A stretch of 64,000 nucleotides of DNA, taken from Maledivibacter sp. Its GTDB lineage: Bacteria > Bacillota > Clostridia > Peptostreptococcales > Caminicellaceae. The notes below the pieces were generated by a model. That model was not told the origin of the DNA. It made no database searches and was given only the letters and a program-made list of their open reading frames with translations. Shown here one piece after another: positions 9,118 to 19,019 of this stretch; positions within the stretch are counted from its first letter, which is position 1; each line of letters opens with the position of its first letter. The translations under genes and the position numbers were made by a program. The DNA is taken from positions 124,001 to 188,000 of the forward strand of contig JAOASB010000029.1 of NCBI GenBank assembly GCA_025210375.1, in the 5' to 3' direction.

Positions 9118-9251
9118 GGGCAAATTGCATAATTACCTTCTATAAAAGTCATCTACTATATAGAGTTTTAAAATCCCCAAAGCTATACCACCAAATATGC
9201 TATATCTTAAATATTCAAATTAAGGATGATATCCCCATATGCAATTTCCTC
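9118..9251 (+). mobile_element. MITE family 1, copy A (internally shortened)
   Basis: Left end GGGCAAATTGCATAATTACC, right end GCAATTTCCTC; 134 bp. Its interior (ATATGCTATATCTTAA, AAGGATGATAT) matches the copies at 31045, 32422, 43161 and 50242. Flanks CAGT/TAGT look like a decayed 4-bp target duplication. It lacks about 25 bp near the right end compared with full copies. Confidence 0.8.
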
Positions 9252-9372
9252 TAGTATTTATATTTTCTACATATCATTAATAAATACCTTTGTTCCTATT
9301 AAATTTTTCATTTTATATACTAGGAATGCTATACTATTATATATAATTGAACTATAGGTTAGGAGGAGTAAA

Positions 9373-10161
9373 ATGCTTGATTTGAGTTTAGCTTTGGAAA
9401 GAGTGAAAAAATGGGCTAGAGAGGTTGGAGATATTCAAAAAGAATATTTTAAAAGCAGTAATTTATTAATAAATACTAAATCAACGGGTATAGATTTAGT
9501 AACAGAAGTGGATGAGCTTTCGGAAAAACATATATTGAATTGTATAAAGGAAAACTATCCTCTCCATGGAGTCCTATCTGAAGAATCTGGTCAAGACCAT
9601 GTAGATTCCGATTATTTGTGGATTGTCGATCCCCTTGACGGTACAACAAATTTCGCCCAAGGATTACCTATATTTGCCATATCAATAGCACTGAAATATA
9701 AAGAAGAAACTATGCTAGGGGTTGTATATGCTCCCCTGGTTGATCAGCTGTTTGAAGCTGTTAAGGGTAAAGGTGCATATCTAAATGGAGAGGATATCTT
9801 TGTGGGTAATAAAAAGGATTTAAGCAAATGTGTTTTAGGAACTGGCTTTCCCTATGATAGAGCTATACACAAAGATAATAATGCCAATTATTTTGCCCAT
9901 TTTGTTCCTAAAGTAAGGGGGCTTCGAAGGATGGGAGCGGCAGCCTATGATTTAGCTAATGTAGCCGCAGGAAGCCTTGATGGTTTTTGGGAAATCAACC
10001 TAAGCCCCTGGGATATAGCAGCCGGTGAACTCATCATAAAAGAAGCGGGTGGAAAGATAGTCTATCTTAAGGATAAAAGAGGCATTTCCTTATTAGCTGG
10101 CAATGAAAATATTTGTCAAAAACTCATTAATGAAATAGAATATATTGATAATCTATTATAA
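9373..10161 (+). CDS. inositol monophosphatase family protein (SuhB-like)
   Basis: 262 residues with the Li+-sensitive phosphatase signatures. EES (about 75-77) and WIVDPLDGTTNFAQGLP (about 85-101) bind metals. SPWDIAAGELIIKEAGG (about 215-231) supplies the conserved D and the C-terminal motif. It should dephosphorylate myo-inositol-1-phosphate or a related sugar/nucleotide phosphate in the cytoplasm. Bacterial members are substrate-promiscuous. AGGAGGAG precedes the ATG. A paralogue of the CysQ branch is at 31.6 kb. The gene is monocistronic and ends at a strong bidirectional terminator. Confidence 0.93.
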   Translation: MLDLSLALERVKKWAREVGDIQKEYFKSSNLLINTKSTGIDLVTEVDELSEKHILNCIKENYPLHGVLSEESGQDHVDSDYLWIVDPLDGTTNFAQGLPIFAISIALKYKEETMLGVVYAPLVDQLFEAVKGKGAYLNGEDIFVGNKKDLSKCVLGTGFPYDRAIHKDNNANYFAHFVPKVRGLRRMGAAAYDLANVAAGSLDGFWEINLSPWDIAAGELIIKEAGGKIVYLKDKRGISLLAGNENICQKLINEIEYIDNLL

Positions 10162-10190
10162 ATCAATTTTATGAATACTTCTATATGGTA

Positions 10191-10229
10191 AAAAGCCCCT
10201 TGATAAAAAAGATTATCAAGGGGCTTTAT
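10191..10229. terminator. bidirectional terminator between the phosphatase gene and nrdG
   Basis: AAAGCCCCTTGATAA (10192-10206) pairs perfectly with TTATCAAGGGGCTTT (10213-10227), with T- and A-rich flanks on the two sides. Confidence 0.9.
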
Positions 10230-10781
10230 TTATTTAGCCAAAGCTATTTCTTCAGTTTTTGAACCATAGTACTCTTCTAGAAGCACAGGCACTCTATATC
10301 TCAAGGATTTTTTCATATCAAGTATTCTCTGATTTTCTGAACCCCTGAACTTAAGTAACAAATTCTTTTTTTCAAGTACAAAACGACCATCTATAAGAAC
10401 ATCTATTTGCTTCAAAAATTCAATCCATCCGTCCCTATACATTTTACCTCGTTTATTTAATAGTTCCTCAAAGGTATAACCTGTATAGCACCATATATCT
10501 AATCCCATCTTTTTGGCAGCACATGCTATTTCAAAACATTCTTCGGGCTGCTCAAAGGGATCTCCTCCAGAAAATGTAACTCCCCTATGGAGCTTCAATT
10601 CCTTAAGTTCTTTAATGATATCTTCAGTATCCATTAAAAATCCACCATTAAAATCATGGGTACCAGGATTATGACACCCCCTACAATTATGCCTACAGCC
10701 CTGAGTCCAGATTACAGCCCTAAGCCCTGGGCCGTCTACAATGCTATCCCTTGTGATCCCATGTGATAGCCTAATAAGCAT
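10230..10781 (-). CDS. nrdG: anaerobic ribonucleoside-triphosphate reductase activating protein
   Basis: 183 residues. The radical-SAM cluster motif is CRHNCRGC (C-x3-C-x2-C, about residues 30-37), within GCRHNCRGCHNPGTHDFNGG, as in NrdG. VTFSGGDPFEQP is the SAM-binding glycine motif. It installs the glycyl radical on NrdD using S-adenosylmethionine and a 4Fe-4S cluster, under strict anaerobiosis. It lies 17 bases after nrdD in the same operon. Confidence 0.96.
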   Translation of the reverse strand: MLIRLSHGITRDSIVDGPGLRAVIWTQGCRHNCRGCHNPGTHDFNGGFLMDTEDIIKELKELKLHRGVTFSGGDPFEQPEECFEIACAAKKMGLDIWCYTGYTFEELLNKRGKMYRDGWIEFLKQIDVLIDGRFVLEKKNLLLKFRGSENQRILDMKKSLRYRVPVLLEEYYGSKTEEIALAK

Positions 10782-10798
10782 AAAAACACATCTCCTTA

Positions 10799-13165
10799 CT
10801 ATCTCATTCCATGTTTTCTTCTATCCTTAACCTCCGCAAGCTTAGCATCATTAAATCTATCTATAGTACCAACTAGATATCCAGTAATTCTTCTAATTCT
10901 CTCAAATTTTATTCCATCGGCTTCAGTTCTTCCACAACCCGGGCAAACATTATGTATAACTCCATTGTATCCACAAACTGGATCTCTATCCACTGGATGA
11001 TTTATACTACCATAGCCTATACCCGCTTCATGCATTGCCCTTACAACCGTTTCAAAGGCCTCAAGATTATCGGAAGGATTTCCATCAAGTTCAATATATG
11101 TAATATGTCCTGCATTAGTCAGCTCATGATAAGGAGCTTCTAATCTTATCTTATCGAATGCACTAATTTCATGATAAACAGGAACGTGAAAGGAATTAGT
11201 ATAATAGTCTCTGCTATTAATCCCTTCTATTTCTCCAAACTGCTCCTTATCGAGTCTTGTAAATCTCCCTGACAATCCTTCAGCAGGAGTTGCAATTAAT
11301 GAGAAATTAAGCTTATATTTTTGTGAAGTAGCATCTAGCTTATCCTTCATAAACTTAACTATCCTAAGTCCCATTTCCTGTGCTTCTTTACTTTCTCCGT
11401 GGTGCTTACCTATTAGAGCCTTTAAACATTCTGCCAGTCCTATAAATCCTACAGTTAAAGTTCCATGTTTTATTATCTCGCTTAAGCTATCTTCCCAAGA
11501 TAATTTGTCTGAATCAATCCAGACACCTTGCCCCATAAGGAATGGAAAGTTTTTAACCTTTTTAGTTTGCTGTACCTGTAATCTTTCAATAAGCTGATCT
11601 ATCAATAAGTCTACCTTAGAATCCAGATCATTGAAAAATCCTTCAATATCCGGGGTATCATTAGTAGAACAACCATATTTTATTCCAAGTCTTGGTAAGT
11701 TTATTGATGAGAAAGAAATATTACCCCTTCCAGTAACTATCTCTCTCGATTCATCGTATACATTTCCAACAACTCTAGTTCTACAGCCCATGTAGGTTGC
11801 TTCGGTTTCTGGTCGTCCGGGAACATAGTATTGAGCATTAAATGGAGCATCTATAAAACTAAAGTTAGGGAATAATCTTTTTGCTGAAACTCTACAACCC
11901 AGTTTAAATAAATCGTAGTTAATATCTCCTTCGTTATAATTTACCCCTTCTTTAACCTTAAATATTAGTATTGGGAATATAGGAGTTTCTCCATTACCAA
12001 GGCCAGCTTCTGTAGCAAGAAGTAGATTCTTTATAACCATTCTACCCTCTTCAGATGTATCTGTACCAAAGTTAACACTGCTGAATGGCACTTGGGCCCC
12101 TGCCCTTGAATGCATAGTGTTTAAATTATGTATAAAGGCCTCCATGGCTTGATAAGTTCTTCTATCGGTCTCTTTATATGTATGTTTTTTAGTGAACTTT
12201 TGTATTTTTAAGGCCTCTTCATCATTTATTTTTAATCTATCCCTTAAGATAGCTATTTCTTCAGTATTATATTTTTCATTTTCCTTAAGTCTTAATTCCT
12301 CACCCGAGGATTTTTCACATTTTTCAATTATTTCATCAGCTATATCCTTTGCTTCTTTATCATCCAAATCAAGATTAAATGATAAAGCCTTCATCATGTT
12401 CCGAGCATAAAGCTTCTTATAGGTCTTCTTCACTCCAGGTGCCAAACCAAAATCAAAGGTTGGTATACTTTGTCCACCATGCTGATCATTTTGATTTGAC
12501 TGTATAGCTATAGCTGCTAGTGCAGCATAGCTCATAATATCTTGGGGTTCTCTTAAGAAACCATGTCCAGTTGAAAATCCATTTTTAAAAAGCTTTAATA
12601 TATCTATTTGAGTACATGTCAATGTCCCCATATTTAAAAAATCTAAGTCGTGAATATGTATATCTCCATTATCATGGGCAAAGGCATGATCCGGCTTTAA
12701 CATATGTGATTTACAAAACTCTTTAGAAACAGTGCTTCCATATTGAAGCATGGTTCCCATAGCAGTATTCCCATCAATATTGGCATTTTCTCTCTTTGTA
12801 TCACTCTCCGTAGCATCCTTTAATGTAATTGTTTCAATGGTTTTCATAAGTCTGGTTTTTGTTTCTCTAATTCTTGTTCTTTCCGCTCTATAAATTATGT
12901 ATTCTTGACTTGTTTTTGCATGCCCATTTTCTATTAGAACCTTAACAACTGAATCCTGTACCTGCTCCACTGTTGGAATTTCATTTCCATATTCTTTATT
13001 TAGAAGAGCTACTGCTTTTTCAGTTAATCTTTCTGCTTTATCATAGGACGCATCTATTCCCTCATTTTCAGCAATAACCTTTGCGGCTTTATAAATGGCA
13101 GCAGTAATTTTTTCTGGAATGAAGTTAATTATTCTTCCATCCCTCTTCTTAATCTTTTCGCTCAT
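10799..13165 (-). CDS. nrdD: anaerobic ribonucleoside-triphosphate reductase (class III)
   Basis: 788 residues. An N-terminal ATP-cone (about residues 5-95, KIKKRDGRIINFIPEKI) is followed by the catalytic barrel. The C-terminal zinc site has Cys pairs (CGYNG and CPGCG, about 735-755), and the glycyl-radical loop (ITGYLVGTIDRFND, about 763-776) comes just before the end. It reduces ribonucleoside triphosphates to deoxy forms without oxygen. The two NrdR boxes upstream indicate repression by NrdR-(d)ATP. No class I or II reductase is in the window. Confidence 0.97.
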   Translation of the reverse strand: MSEKIKKRDGRIINFIPEKITAAIYKAAKVIAENEGIDASYDKAERLTEKAVALLNKEYGNEIPTVEQVQDSVVKVLIENGHAKTSQEYIIYRAERTRIRETKTRLMKTIETITLKDATESDTKRENANIDGNTAMGTMLQYGSTVSKEFCKSHMLKPDHAFAHDNGDIHIHDLDFLNMGTLTCTQIDILKLFKNGFSTGHGFLREPQDIMSYAALAAIAIQSNQNDQHGGQSIPTFDFGLAPGVKKTYKKLYARNMMKALSFNLDLDDKEAKDIADEIIEKCEKSSGEELRLKENEKYNTEEIAILRDRLKINDEEALKIQKFTKKHTYKETDRRTYQAMEAFIHNLNTMHSRAGAQVPFSSVNFGTDTSEEGRMVIKNLLLATEAGLGNGETPIFPILIFKVKEGVNYNEGDINYDLFKLGCRVSAKRLFPNFSFIDAPFNAQYYVPGRPETEATYMGCRTRVVGNVYDESREIVTGRGNISFSSINLPRLGIKYGCSTNDTPDIEGFFNDLDSKVDLLIDQLIERLQVQQTKKVKNFPFLMGQGVWIDSDKLSWEDSLSEIIKHGTLTVGFIGLAECLKALIGKHHGESKEAQEMGLRIVKFMKDKLDATSQKYKLNFSLIATPAEGLSGRFTRLDKEQFGEIEGINSRDYYTNSFHVPVYHEISAFDKIRLEAPYHELTNAGHITYIELDGNPSDNLEAFETVVRAMHEAGIGYGSINHPVDRDPVCGYNGVIHNVCPGCGRTEADGIKFERIRRITGYLVGTIDRFNDAKLAEVKDRRKHGMR

Positions 13166-13179
13166 ATAATTCTTCCTTT

Positions 13180-13226
13180 CTTCTATATATTGTGTACATC
13201 ATATCTATATATACTATATATAGGAC
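13180..13226 (-). promoter_or_regulatory. tandem NrdR boxes in the nrdDG promoter
   Basis: CTATATATTG (13183-13192) and CTATATATAG (13214-13223) both match the core CwATATwG of the NrdR box; the first is extended by TGTGT. Their centres are 31 bp apart, three helical turns, as is usual for NrdR tandem sites (16-bp boxes with a 15-bp linker). The distal box overlaps a plausible -10 region for nrdDG. The nrdR gene itself is not in the window. Confidence 0.75.
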
Positions 13227-13436
13227 GGCAAGCAACAAAAAATACCCTCTACGCTAAAAAAAGGGCCAATAAATTTATGTCATTTGCTATTTGTTACTTA
13301 AATTTTATCAAAACAAAATCCAAATCTCAATAAGAAAAAAGACCCATAATCCACAGTAATTTCACTCTATTTTTCATATATCTCTTTTTTCCTCCATAAT
13401 CCTCTCATTTTTATATTAGTTGCAACCATAAAAAGC
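13227..13436. other. intergenic region without recognised feature
   Basis: About 210 AT-rich bases between the nrdDG promoter and a terminator. A possible -35 for nrdD (TTGTTG or TTGCTT on the minus strand) lies at its left edge. Nothing else is seen. Confidence 0.35.
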
Positions 13437-13461
13437 AAAAAAGCGTGTCTACACGCTTTTT
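13437..13461. terminator. terminator downstream of the oligopeptide-binding gene
   Basis: AAAAAGCGTGT and ACACGCTTTTT form a perfect stem with a two-base loop. It is symmetrical and can act in both directions. It lies about 275 bases after the substrate-binding gene, separated from it by a MITE. Confidence 0.75.
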
Positions 13462-13511
13462 CACCACATTTCTTATTGTTTATTTATAACTAATATATAT
13501 TTTTATAATTA

Positions 13512-13611
13512 TAGATATTCCAGTTAAACAGTTAATTTATACACATCAAAAATCCCTAGAAACATTGGATATTTTGAGATGTATAAATTAAGTTTAGCTT
13601 TAGGAAATCTA
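13512..13611 (-). mobile_element. MITE family 2 (100 bp), copy 1
   Basis: Exactly 100 bp, from TAGATATTCCAGT to AGGAAATCTA. The centre, CATCAAAAATCCC...ATTGGATATTTTG, matches the inverted copies at 43532 and 50124. TA dinucleotides flank the ends (the right one is TA at 13612-13613), as expected for Tc1/mariner (IS630)-type insertion. It separates the substrate-binding gene from a terminator. Confidence 0.75.
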
Positions 13612-13735
13612 TATAGATAAACAACATTAACATTTAAAATAAATTTCAAAGAAAATAATGAACACTTCTACATTTTTTCTTTGAAATCTATTCAACCTTG
13701 AAGCTGTTTATCTCTAATACCCATTGATATTTTAA

Positions 13736-15418
13736 TTATTTAGAATTGTCTATATATGTATATCCAAAGAACCAGTTTCCTAAAGACTCTTTTTGCCAGT
13801 CTACAACTCGCTTATTAACTAAAAACTTATCTGTATAATAGAAAATTGGCATAATGACCTGTTGATCAAATAGTATTTTTTCAGCAGCATATAGTGCTTC
13901 GTCTCTTTTCTCAGGATCATTTTCATTCCTTGCATTAAGAAGAAGATTGTTGTATTCTTCGTCCATCCATTGAGCTGAATTATTTGTATCCTGTCCTTCT
14001 AAAATTTCTAGCATTGACATGGCATCGGCATAGTCCACAAACCATCCGAATCTAGCCGCTCCTGTATATTCTCCATACCTCCTAGAACTAGCAAAAACAG
14101 GCCATTCCTGATTAGTTATGGTTACTTCTATATTCAAGTTTTTCTTCCACATTTCTTGAATAGCCTCTGCTATAATTTTATGGGTTTCCGATGTATTATA
14201 TAAAATTTCTATTTGAGGAAAACCTTCCCCATTTGGGAATCCGGCTTTAGCTAAATATTCCTTTGCTTTTTCAACATCTGCCTCTACTTTAACACCATAA
14301 TCCCCCATTGAAGAGAATTCATTTCCTCTTGTATCCTTTAATCCAGGTGGCACATATGTAGTAGCAGGTACTTCAGCACCCTTTGTCACATTCTCACATA
14401 TTTGTTTTCTATCGATTGCTAGGTTAAGAGCTTTTCTAACATTCACATCATTGGTTGGAGCTTTGCTGTTATTGAATACATAGAAATATGTTCCTATTTT
14501 AGGCTTAATATAAAACTCATCACTTTCACTACTTAATATAGGAATTTCTTGAGTTGGAATATTACTCATTATATCAATATCACCGGATTGATATGCCATT
14601 AATGCCGTAGATTCATTTACTAGAATATTTGCATTAATTCTATCTAGTTTTACTTTATCCATATTCCAGTAATTTTCATTTTTCTCTAAAACAAAGGTAT
14701 CTCCACTGGCATATTTAGTAAGCTTAAAAGGTCCATTGGTTACAAGTATATCCGTATTGGTAGCCCAACCTTCAGGATCCTTTTCAACTATATCCTGTCT
14801 TACTGGTAGATAAGTATAGAAGGAAGTAAGGTTTAAAAAGTATGGTGTAGGTGATTGCAATTCAACTTCTAAGGTTAAATTATCAATGGCATTAATTGCT
14901 ACATCTTCCCTTTTACCTTCTCCACTAAAGAATTCATGTCCACCCTTGATGTAAAACAATAGCATAGCATAATCTGAAGCGGTTTCGGGATCCAGAGCCC
15001 TTAACCAAGTATATTTAAAATCATTGGCAGTAAGTGGCTTTCCATCAGACCATTTTGTGTCCTTTAAGTGAAACGTATACTTTAAACCATCATCGCTTAC
15101 TTCATAGTTTTCTGCTATGGCAGGAACTAGTTTTCCATCTACTTCTCGCATTAAACCTTCATAAATATTGTTTATAATATTCCCTGCTACTGCCTGGGAA
15201 TTCAAAGTAGGATCAAGGGTTCTTGGCTCATCTGGTAAACAAAAATTCAATACCATCTCTTCTTTGCTTTCTTGGGAATCTGTTTTTTCTTCTGGTTCTT
15301 TAGTAGTTTCCTTACTAGTATCGTCTAGGCTTGCCTCTTTTCCCTTAGATGAACATCCAGTAAACAAGCTTAGAATCAATACAAAAACTAGAGATATAGC
15401 TATTAATTGTTTCTTCAA
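13736..15418 (-). CDS. peptide ABC transporter substrate-binding lipoprotein (OppA-like, SBP family 5)
   Basis: 560 residues. The lipoprotein signal peptide ends in LFTGC at residues 18-22, followed by a Ser/Lys/Glu-rich linker and then a full family-5 solute-binding domain (EPRTLDPTLNSQAVAGNIINNIYEGL). The C-terminal part contains WFVDYADAMSMLE. It should bind oligopeptides outside the membrane. No permease or ATPase genes are adjacent, so it must use a transporter encoded elsewhere. A gamma-glutamyl hydrolase gene lies just upstream on the same strand, but the 83-base gap leaves the linkage open. Confidence 0.92.
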   Translation of the reverse strand: MKKQLIAISLVFVLILSLFTGCSSKGKEASLDDTSKETTKEPEEKTDSQESKEEMVLNFCLPDEPRTLDPTLNSQAVAGNIINNIYEGLMREVDGKLVPAIAENYEVSDDGLKYTFHLKDTKWSDGKPLTANDFKYTWLRALDPETASDYAMLLFYIKGGHEFFSGEGKREDVAINAIDNLTLEVELQSPTPYFLNLTSFYTYLPVRQDIVEKDPEGWATNTDILVTNGPFKLTKYASGDTFVLEKNENYWNMDKVKLDRINANILVNESTALMAYQSGDIDIMSNIPTQEIPILSSESDEFYIKPKIGTYFYVFNNSKAPTNDVNVRKALNLAIDRKQICENVTKGAEVPATTYVPPGLKDTRGNEFSSMGDYGVKVEADVEKAKEYLAKAGFPNGEGFPQIEILYNTSETHKIIAEAIQEMWKKNLNIEVTITNQEWPVFASSRRYGEYTGAARFGWFVDYADAMSMLEILEGQDTNNSAQWMDEEYNNLLLNARNENDPEKRDEALYAAEKILFDQQVIMPIFYYTDKFLVNKRVVDWQKESLGNWFFGYTYIDNSK

Positions 15419-15501
15419 TGTATTTCCCCCTATTAATTTATTTATATAATCAACAGCTGTGAAACTGCTGAAAATAATTTAGCCCTATTTTTATAAAAAG
15501 T

Positions 15502-16260
15502 TTATTTCTGCCTATTCAATAGTATTTTATTAATGAATAGCTGAAATATATTTTTATGTTCACTATATACATCAACCATCATTTCAGGATGCCATTGCAC
15601 TCCTATTAAACATGTATAGTCACCATGCTCAATACCTTCTATTATGCCATCATCAGACCAAGCAGTCTCTATAAGACCTTCTCCCAACAGCTCAATAGCT
15701 TGATGATGTAAGCTGTTAACATCTATAGTTTTTTCTCCAAAGGCTTCATATAGACTACTTTCTTCCTTTATTGTTACCCTATGGCACTTGCCATACTTAG
15801 GAAGCATTAATCCCATATGCTCTTGCTTAGTTATATTTGATTGATATATATCTTGATATATTGTCCCACCAAAAAATACATTAATCAATTGAAGTCCTCT
15901 ACATATCCCTAAAACTGGCTTATCCATATCTAATGCTTTTTTCAATAGTTTGATTTCAAATTCATCTCTCTCTGATACTATTTTTCCAAGCCCCTTCTTT
16001 ATTGATTGCCCATATAAATAGGGATAAATATCGGAGCCTCCTGTAAACAGGATACCCTCTAGGCTTTCAACTAACTGCGAGATATATTTTTCATCATTTA
16101 TGACTGGTATTGCTAATGGTACCCCTCCTGCATCCTTAATGCATCTAGAATAGTCCATTGTTGACATTAACATATCTTGACCATTTCTACCTCTACATCT
16201 TTTGTCATCCAATTCCCTATCCATTACAAAATAAGTTGTAACCCCAATTAAAGGCTGCAT
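15502..16260 (-). CDS. gamma-glutamyl-gamma-aminobutyrate hydrolase family protein (class I glutamine amidotransferase-like, C26)
   Basis: 252 residues. The nucleophile is in LGICRGLQLINV (Cys at about residue 112), and the catalytic His-x-Glu is in GVQWHPE (about 224-230). ILFTGGSDIYPYLYG is the family's substrate-pocket motif. The fold is that of PuuD and related peptidase C26 enzymes, which cleave gamma-glutamyl amide bonds. The true substrate is unknown; its neighbour is a peptide-binding lipoprotein, which suggests use of gamma-glutamyl compounds or peptides. Confidence 0.88.
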   Translation of the reverse strand: MQPLIGVTTYFVMDRELDDKRCRGRNGQDMLMSTMDYSRCIKDAGGVPLAIPVINDEKYISQLVESLEGILFTGGSDIYPYLYGQSIKKGLGKIVSERDEFEIKLLKKALDMDKPVLGICRGLQLINVFFGGTIYQDIYQSNITKQEHMGLMLPKYGKCHRVTIKEESSLYEAFGEKTIDVNSLHHQAIELLGEGLIETAWSDDGIIEGIEHGDYTCLIGVQWHPEMMVDVYSEHKNIFQLFINKILLNRQK

Positions 16261-16333
16261 TTAATATCCCCCCTATTGCCCTATGAGAATTATGTCATGA
16301 TCCTTGCCATCGTTTTTTCTAATGCTACTAGTA

Positions 16334-17218
16334 TTAACTTAATACCTTAGCTCCCCCAAGATCAATATTTAAAGATTTTACTTCCCATTTATTATTTAAA
16401 GTACTTAAGAATTTTTCAATGTCAGCATAAAACTCTGAATTGCTGTCATCAGTCAAAGCCATTAAAGTAGGTCCTGCCCCACTTAAAAACATTGCCAATG
16501 AACCTAGGTCTTCACATTTGTCCTTTATTCTATCAAACCCATTTATAAGCTTTCCTCTATATATTTGATGTAACTTATCATCACAAGAGACTTTTAAGAG
16601 ATGAAACTCTCCATTGGTTAAGGCCGTTATAAGTAAGGAAACTCTACCTACATTAAACACCCCATCCTTGTAGGGAATTTGTTTAGGCAAAACGCTTCTT
16701 GATTCCTTAGTAGAAAGTTTAAAATCTGGAATCATTGCATAAAATTTCAAGCCTCTTGCTACATTTACTTTGCTATAGTGTATATTATTACCATCTTGTA
16801 TGGCTACAGTCATACCTCCAAGAAGAGCAGGAGCCACGTTATCGGGATGTCCTTCAATCTCAGTTGCAAGATTTAGAATCTCTTTTTGGGATAAAACACC
16901 GCCCGCAATCTCATTGGCCCCAATTACGCCTCCTACTATACATGCCGCACTACTACCTAGTCCCCTCGATACAGGAATATCATCTTCGATTACTATTCTA
17001 ATTCCCCTAGGCTTGTATCCCAATTTTTCAAAGCACTTCATCATAGAGACATATATCAAATTATCTTCATTGGAGAATTCTTGACAGCATCCTTCTATGA
17101 CCAATCCCCTTTCAATTTCTTCAAAGTAAAATGTATTATACAGGTTCAAGGCCACCCCAAGACAATCAAAGCCCGGCCCTATGTTGGCACTTGTTGCTGG
17201 TACTCTTACTTTTATCAT
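16334..17218 (-). CDS. thrB: homoserine kinase
   Basis: 294 residues, GHMP kinase family. The N-terminal [16 protein letters not shown] is diagnostic of ThrB. The ATP-binding motif is [16 protein letters not shown] (about residues 83-98), and the C-terminal motif is [11 protein letters not shown]. It phosphorylates homoserine for threonine synthesis. It lies nine bases after thrC, so the two form an operon in the order thrC-thrB. No hom or asd gene is nearby. Confidence 0.96.
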   Translation of the reverse strand: MIKVRVPATSANIGPGFDCLGVALNLYNTFYFEEIERGLVIEGCCQEFSNEDNLIYVSMMKCFEKLGYKPRGIRIVIEDDIPVSRGLGSSAACIVGGVIGANEIAGGVLSQKEILNLATEIEGHPDNVAPALLGGMTVAIQDGNNIHYSKVNVARGLKFYAMIPDFKLSTKESRSVLPKQIPYKDGVFNVGRVSLLITALTNGEFHLLKVSCDDKLHQIYRGKLINGFDRIKDKCEDLGSLAMFLSGAGPTLMALTDDSNSEFYADIEKFLSTLNNKWEVKSLNIDLGGAKVLS

Positions 17219-17227
17219 TTAGATCAC

Positions 17228-18718
17228 CTATTTCCTTAGTATGTCACATATAACTGTTTTGATTTCTTCTTTCCTGCATCTTTTATCATGAATGACTTCT
17301 TTGTTTTCTAAACCCTTTATTCCCTTTGGTATAGCCAGACCAGTGATCTTTGAAATTTCTTTAACAAGCTCAAAGTCACTTTGATTGTCTAATGGCTTGC
17401 CTATTGATTCCATTACACTTCTAGTAAACTTATATGGGCTCGCCGTAGAAGCTATTATAGTCTTTGTTTCATCACCCGTCTCCTTCTTATATCCCTTATA
17501 TACAGCGTAGGCCACAGCCGTATGGGTATCCATAAGATAATCAGCTTTATCATAAACCTCTTTTATGGCCCCATAGGTCTTTTCATCATCTATGTAGCCG
17601 CCATAAAAGTCCTTAAGTCCTTCCTTCATTCCATGGGATATTTCATATATTCCATTTTCCTTAAGCTTCATCATTAAATCACTAATTAATTCATCATCGT
17701 GTCCACTTAGTTCATAAATAAACCTCTCTAAATTACTTGAAATAAGTATATCCATAGACGGTGAAGCAGTTTTCTTAAATTTTCTTCTTATGTCGTATAT
17801 TCCTGTGTTTATGAAATCATATAGGACATTATTTTCATTAGATGCACAGATGAATTTATTCACTGGCAATCCCATTTTTTGAGCATAATAAGCAGCTAAA
17901 ATATTCCCAAAATTTCCAGTGGGTACAACCACATTTATGCTTTCATTTTTTGATATCTTTTTTTCTCTAAGTAGGTTCAAATAGCCATAAAAATAATAAA
18001 CTATCTGTGGTACCAATCTTCCTATATTTATAGAGTTTGCCGAAGAAAACATATATCCAGCTTTATTTATTTCTTCATTAAAGTCCTTGTCACCAAAAAC
18101 TTCCTTAACACCTCTTTGGGCATCATCGAAATTCCCTTCTATACCCACTACAAAGGTGTTTTCTCCCCCCTGGGTTACCATTTGTCTCTTTTGTATCTCA
18201 CTTACTCCATCCTGAGGATAGAACACTATGATCCTTGTTCCTTCCACATCGGCAAATCCTTCAAGGGCTGCTTTTCCTGTATCCCCTGAAGTAGCTGTTA
18301 GTATTACTATTTCCTTCGTAATATTTAATTTTTTACTAGCCGTCTTCAACAGATGGGGAAGTATAGAAAGAGCCATATCCTTAAATGCTAGAGTAGCACC
18401 ATGAAACAGTTCTAGAAAATGTACTCCTTGCTTTTCCACTAATGGAACAATATCCTTTTCTTGAAATTTTTCATCATAAGCTTTATCTATACATTCCAGT
18501 AACTCATCATCATCAAAATCTGTAAAATACTTTTTCATTATATAGAATGCTAATTCCCTATAATCCATTTCCATTAACTCTTCAAATGACTTTTCAACCC
18601 TAGGAAATTCTATAGGAACATATAACCCTCCATCATGGGCTAAACCCTTGATTATAGCTTGTGAAGACATAATCTTCATACCTTTATCTCTAGTACTTTT
18701 ATAGAAACAAGCCGTCAT
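17228..18718 (-). CDS. thrC: threonine synthase
   Basis: 496 residues, the long (E. coli/yeast-like) form of threonine synthase. YKSTRDKG at the N-terminus and LFHGATLAFKDMALSILP (PLP-binding Lys near residue 113) are characteristic, as is TATSGDTGKAALEGF. It converts O-phosphohomoserine to threonine with pyridoxal phosphate. GAGGTGATG precedes the ATG. I looked for a T-box or threonine attenuator upstream and saw none. Confidence 0.96.
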   Translation of the reverse strand: MTACFYKSTRDKGMKIMSSQAIIKGLAHDGGLYVPIEFPRVEKSFEELMEMDYRELAFYIMKKYFTDFDDDELLECIDKAYDEKFQEKDIVPLVEKQGVHFLELFHGATLAFKDMALSILPHLLKTASKKLNITKEIVILTATSGDTGKAALEGFADVEGTRIIVFYPQDGVSEIQKRQMVTQGGENTFVVGIEGNFDDAQRGVKEVFGDKDFNEEINKAGYMFSSANSINIGRLVPQIVYYFYGYLNLLREKKISKNESINVVVPTGNFGNILAAYYAQKMGLPVNKFICASNENNVLYDFINTGIYDIRRKFKKTASPSMDILISSNLERFIYELSGHDDELISDLMMKLKENGIYEISHGMKEGLKDFYGGYIDDEKTYGAIKEVYDKADYLMDTHTAVAYAVYKGYKKETGDETKTIIASTASPYKFTRSVMESIGKPLDNQSDFELVKEISKITGLAIPKGIKGLENKEVIHDKRCRKEEIKTVICDILRK

Positions 18719-18893
18719 TTCATCACCTCAAGTTATTAAATAAATGTAACTTGTTATATTTTACAACATATTTGTAAATGATACAACAACAAATGTCATT
18801 TATATTCAAACAATTTTATTCACAGTTCCTCTTAAAGTTACAAGTTCCATGTCATAAGCTACAAATTTTAAAATCATTATTTTGAATATTAAT
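18719..18893. other. region upstream of thrC
   Basis: AT-rich DNA holding the presumed thrC promoter. A short hairpin TTTACAA/TTGTAAA (about 18755-18775) lies in the leader. No specifier stem, T-box core or other known riboswitch was recognised. Confidence 0.35.
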
Positions 18894-18924
18894 AAAACCG
18901 AAAGGATATTTATTCCTTACGGTT
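18894..18924 (-). terminator. terminator of cobO
   Basis: AACCG-A-AAGGA (18895-18905) pairs with TCCTT-A-CGGTT (18913-18923). In the direction of cobO transcription it ends CGGTTTTATT. Confidence 0.75.
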
Positions 18925-19019
18925 CTATTTAAGGTCATTTATCAAAGAAAAATCTGCTCAAGAACAAAGGAAGTGCATATCCCTAGGTTTTTATATACAG
19001 TTTTTTATGAAAAACGACT

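Noticed and set aside
18719-18893. T-box or threonine attenuator before thrC
   Set aside because: No T-box core sequence, specifier stem or leader peptide could be found.
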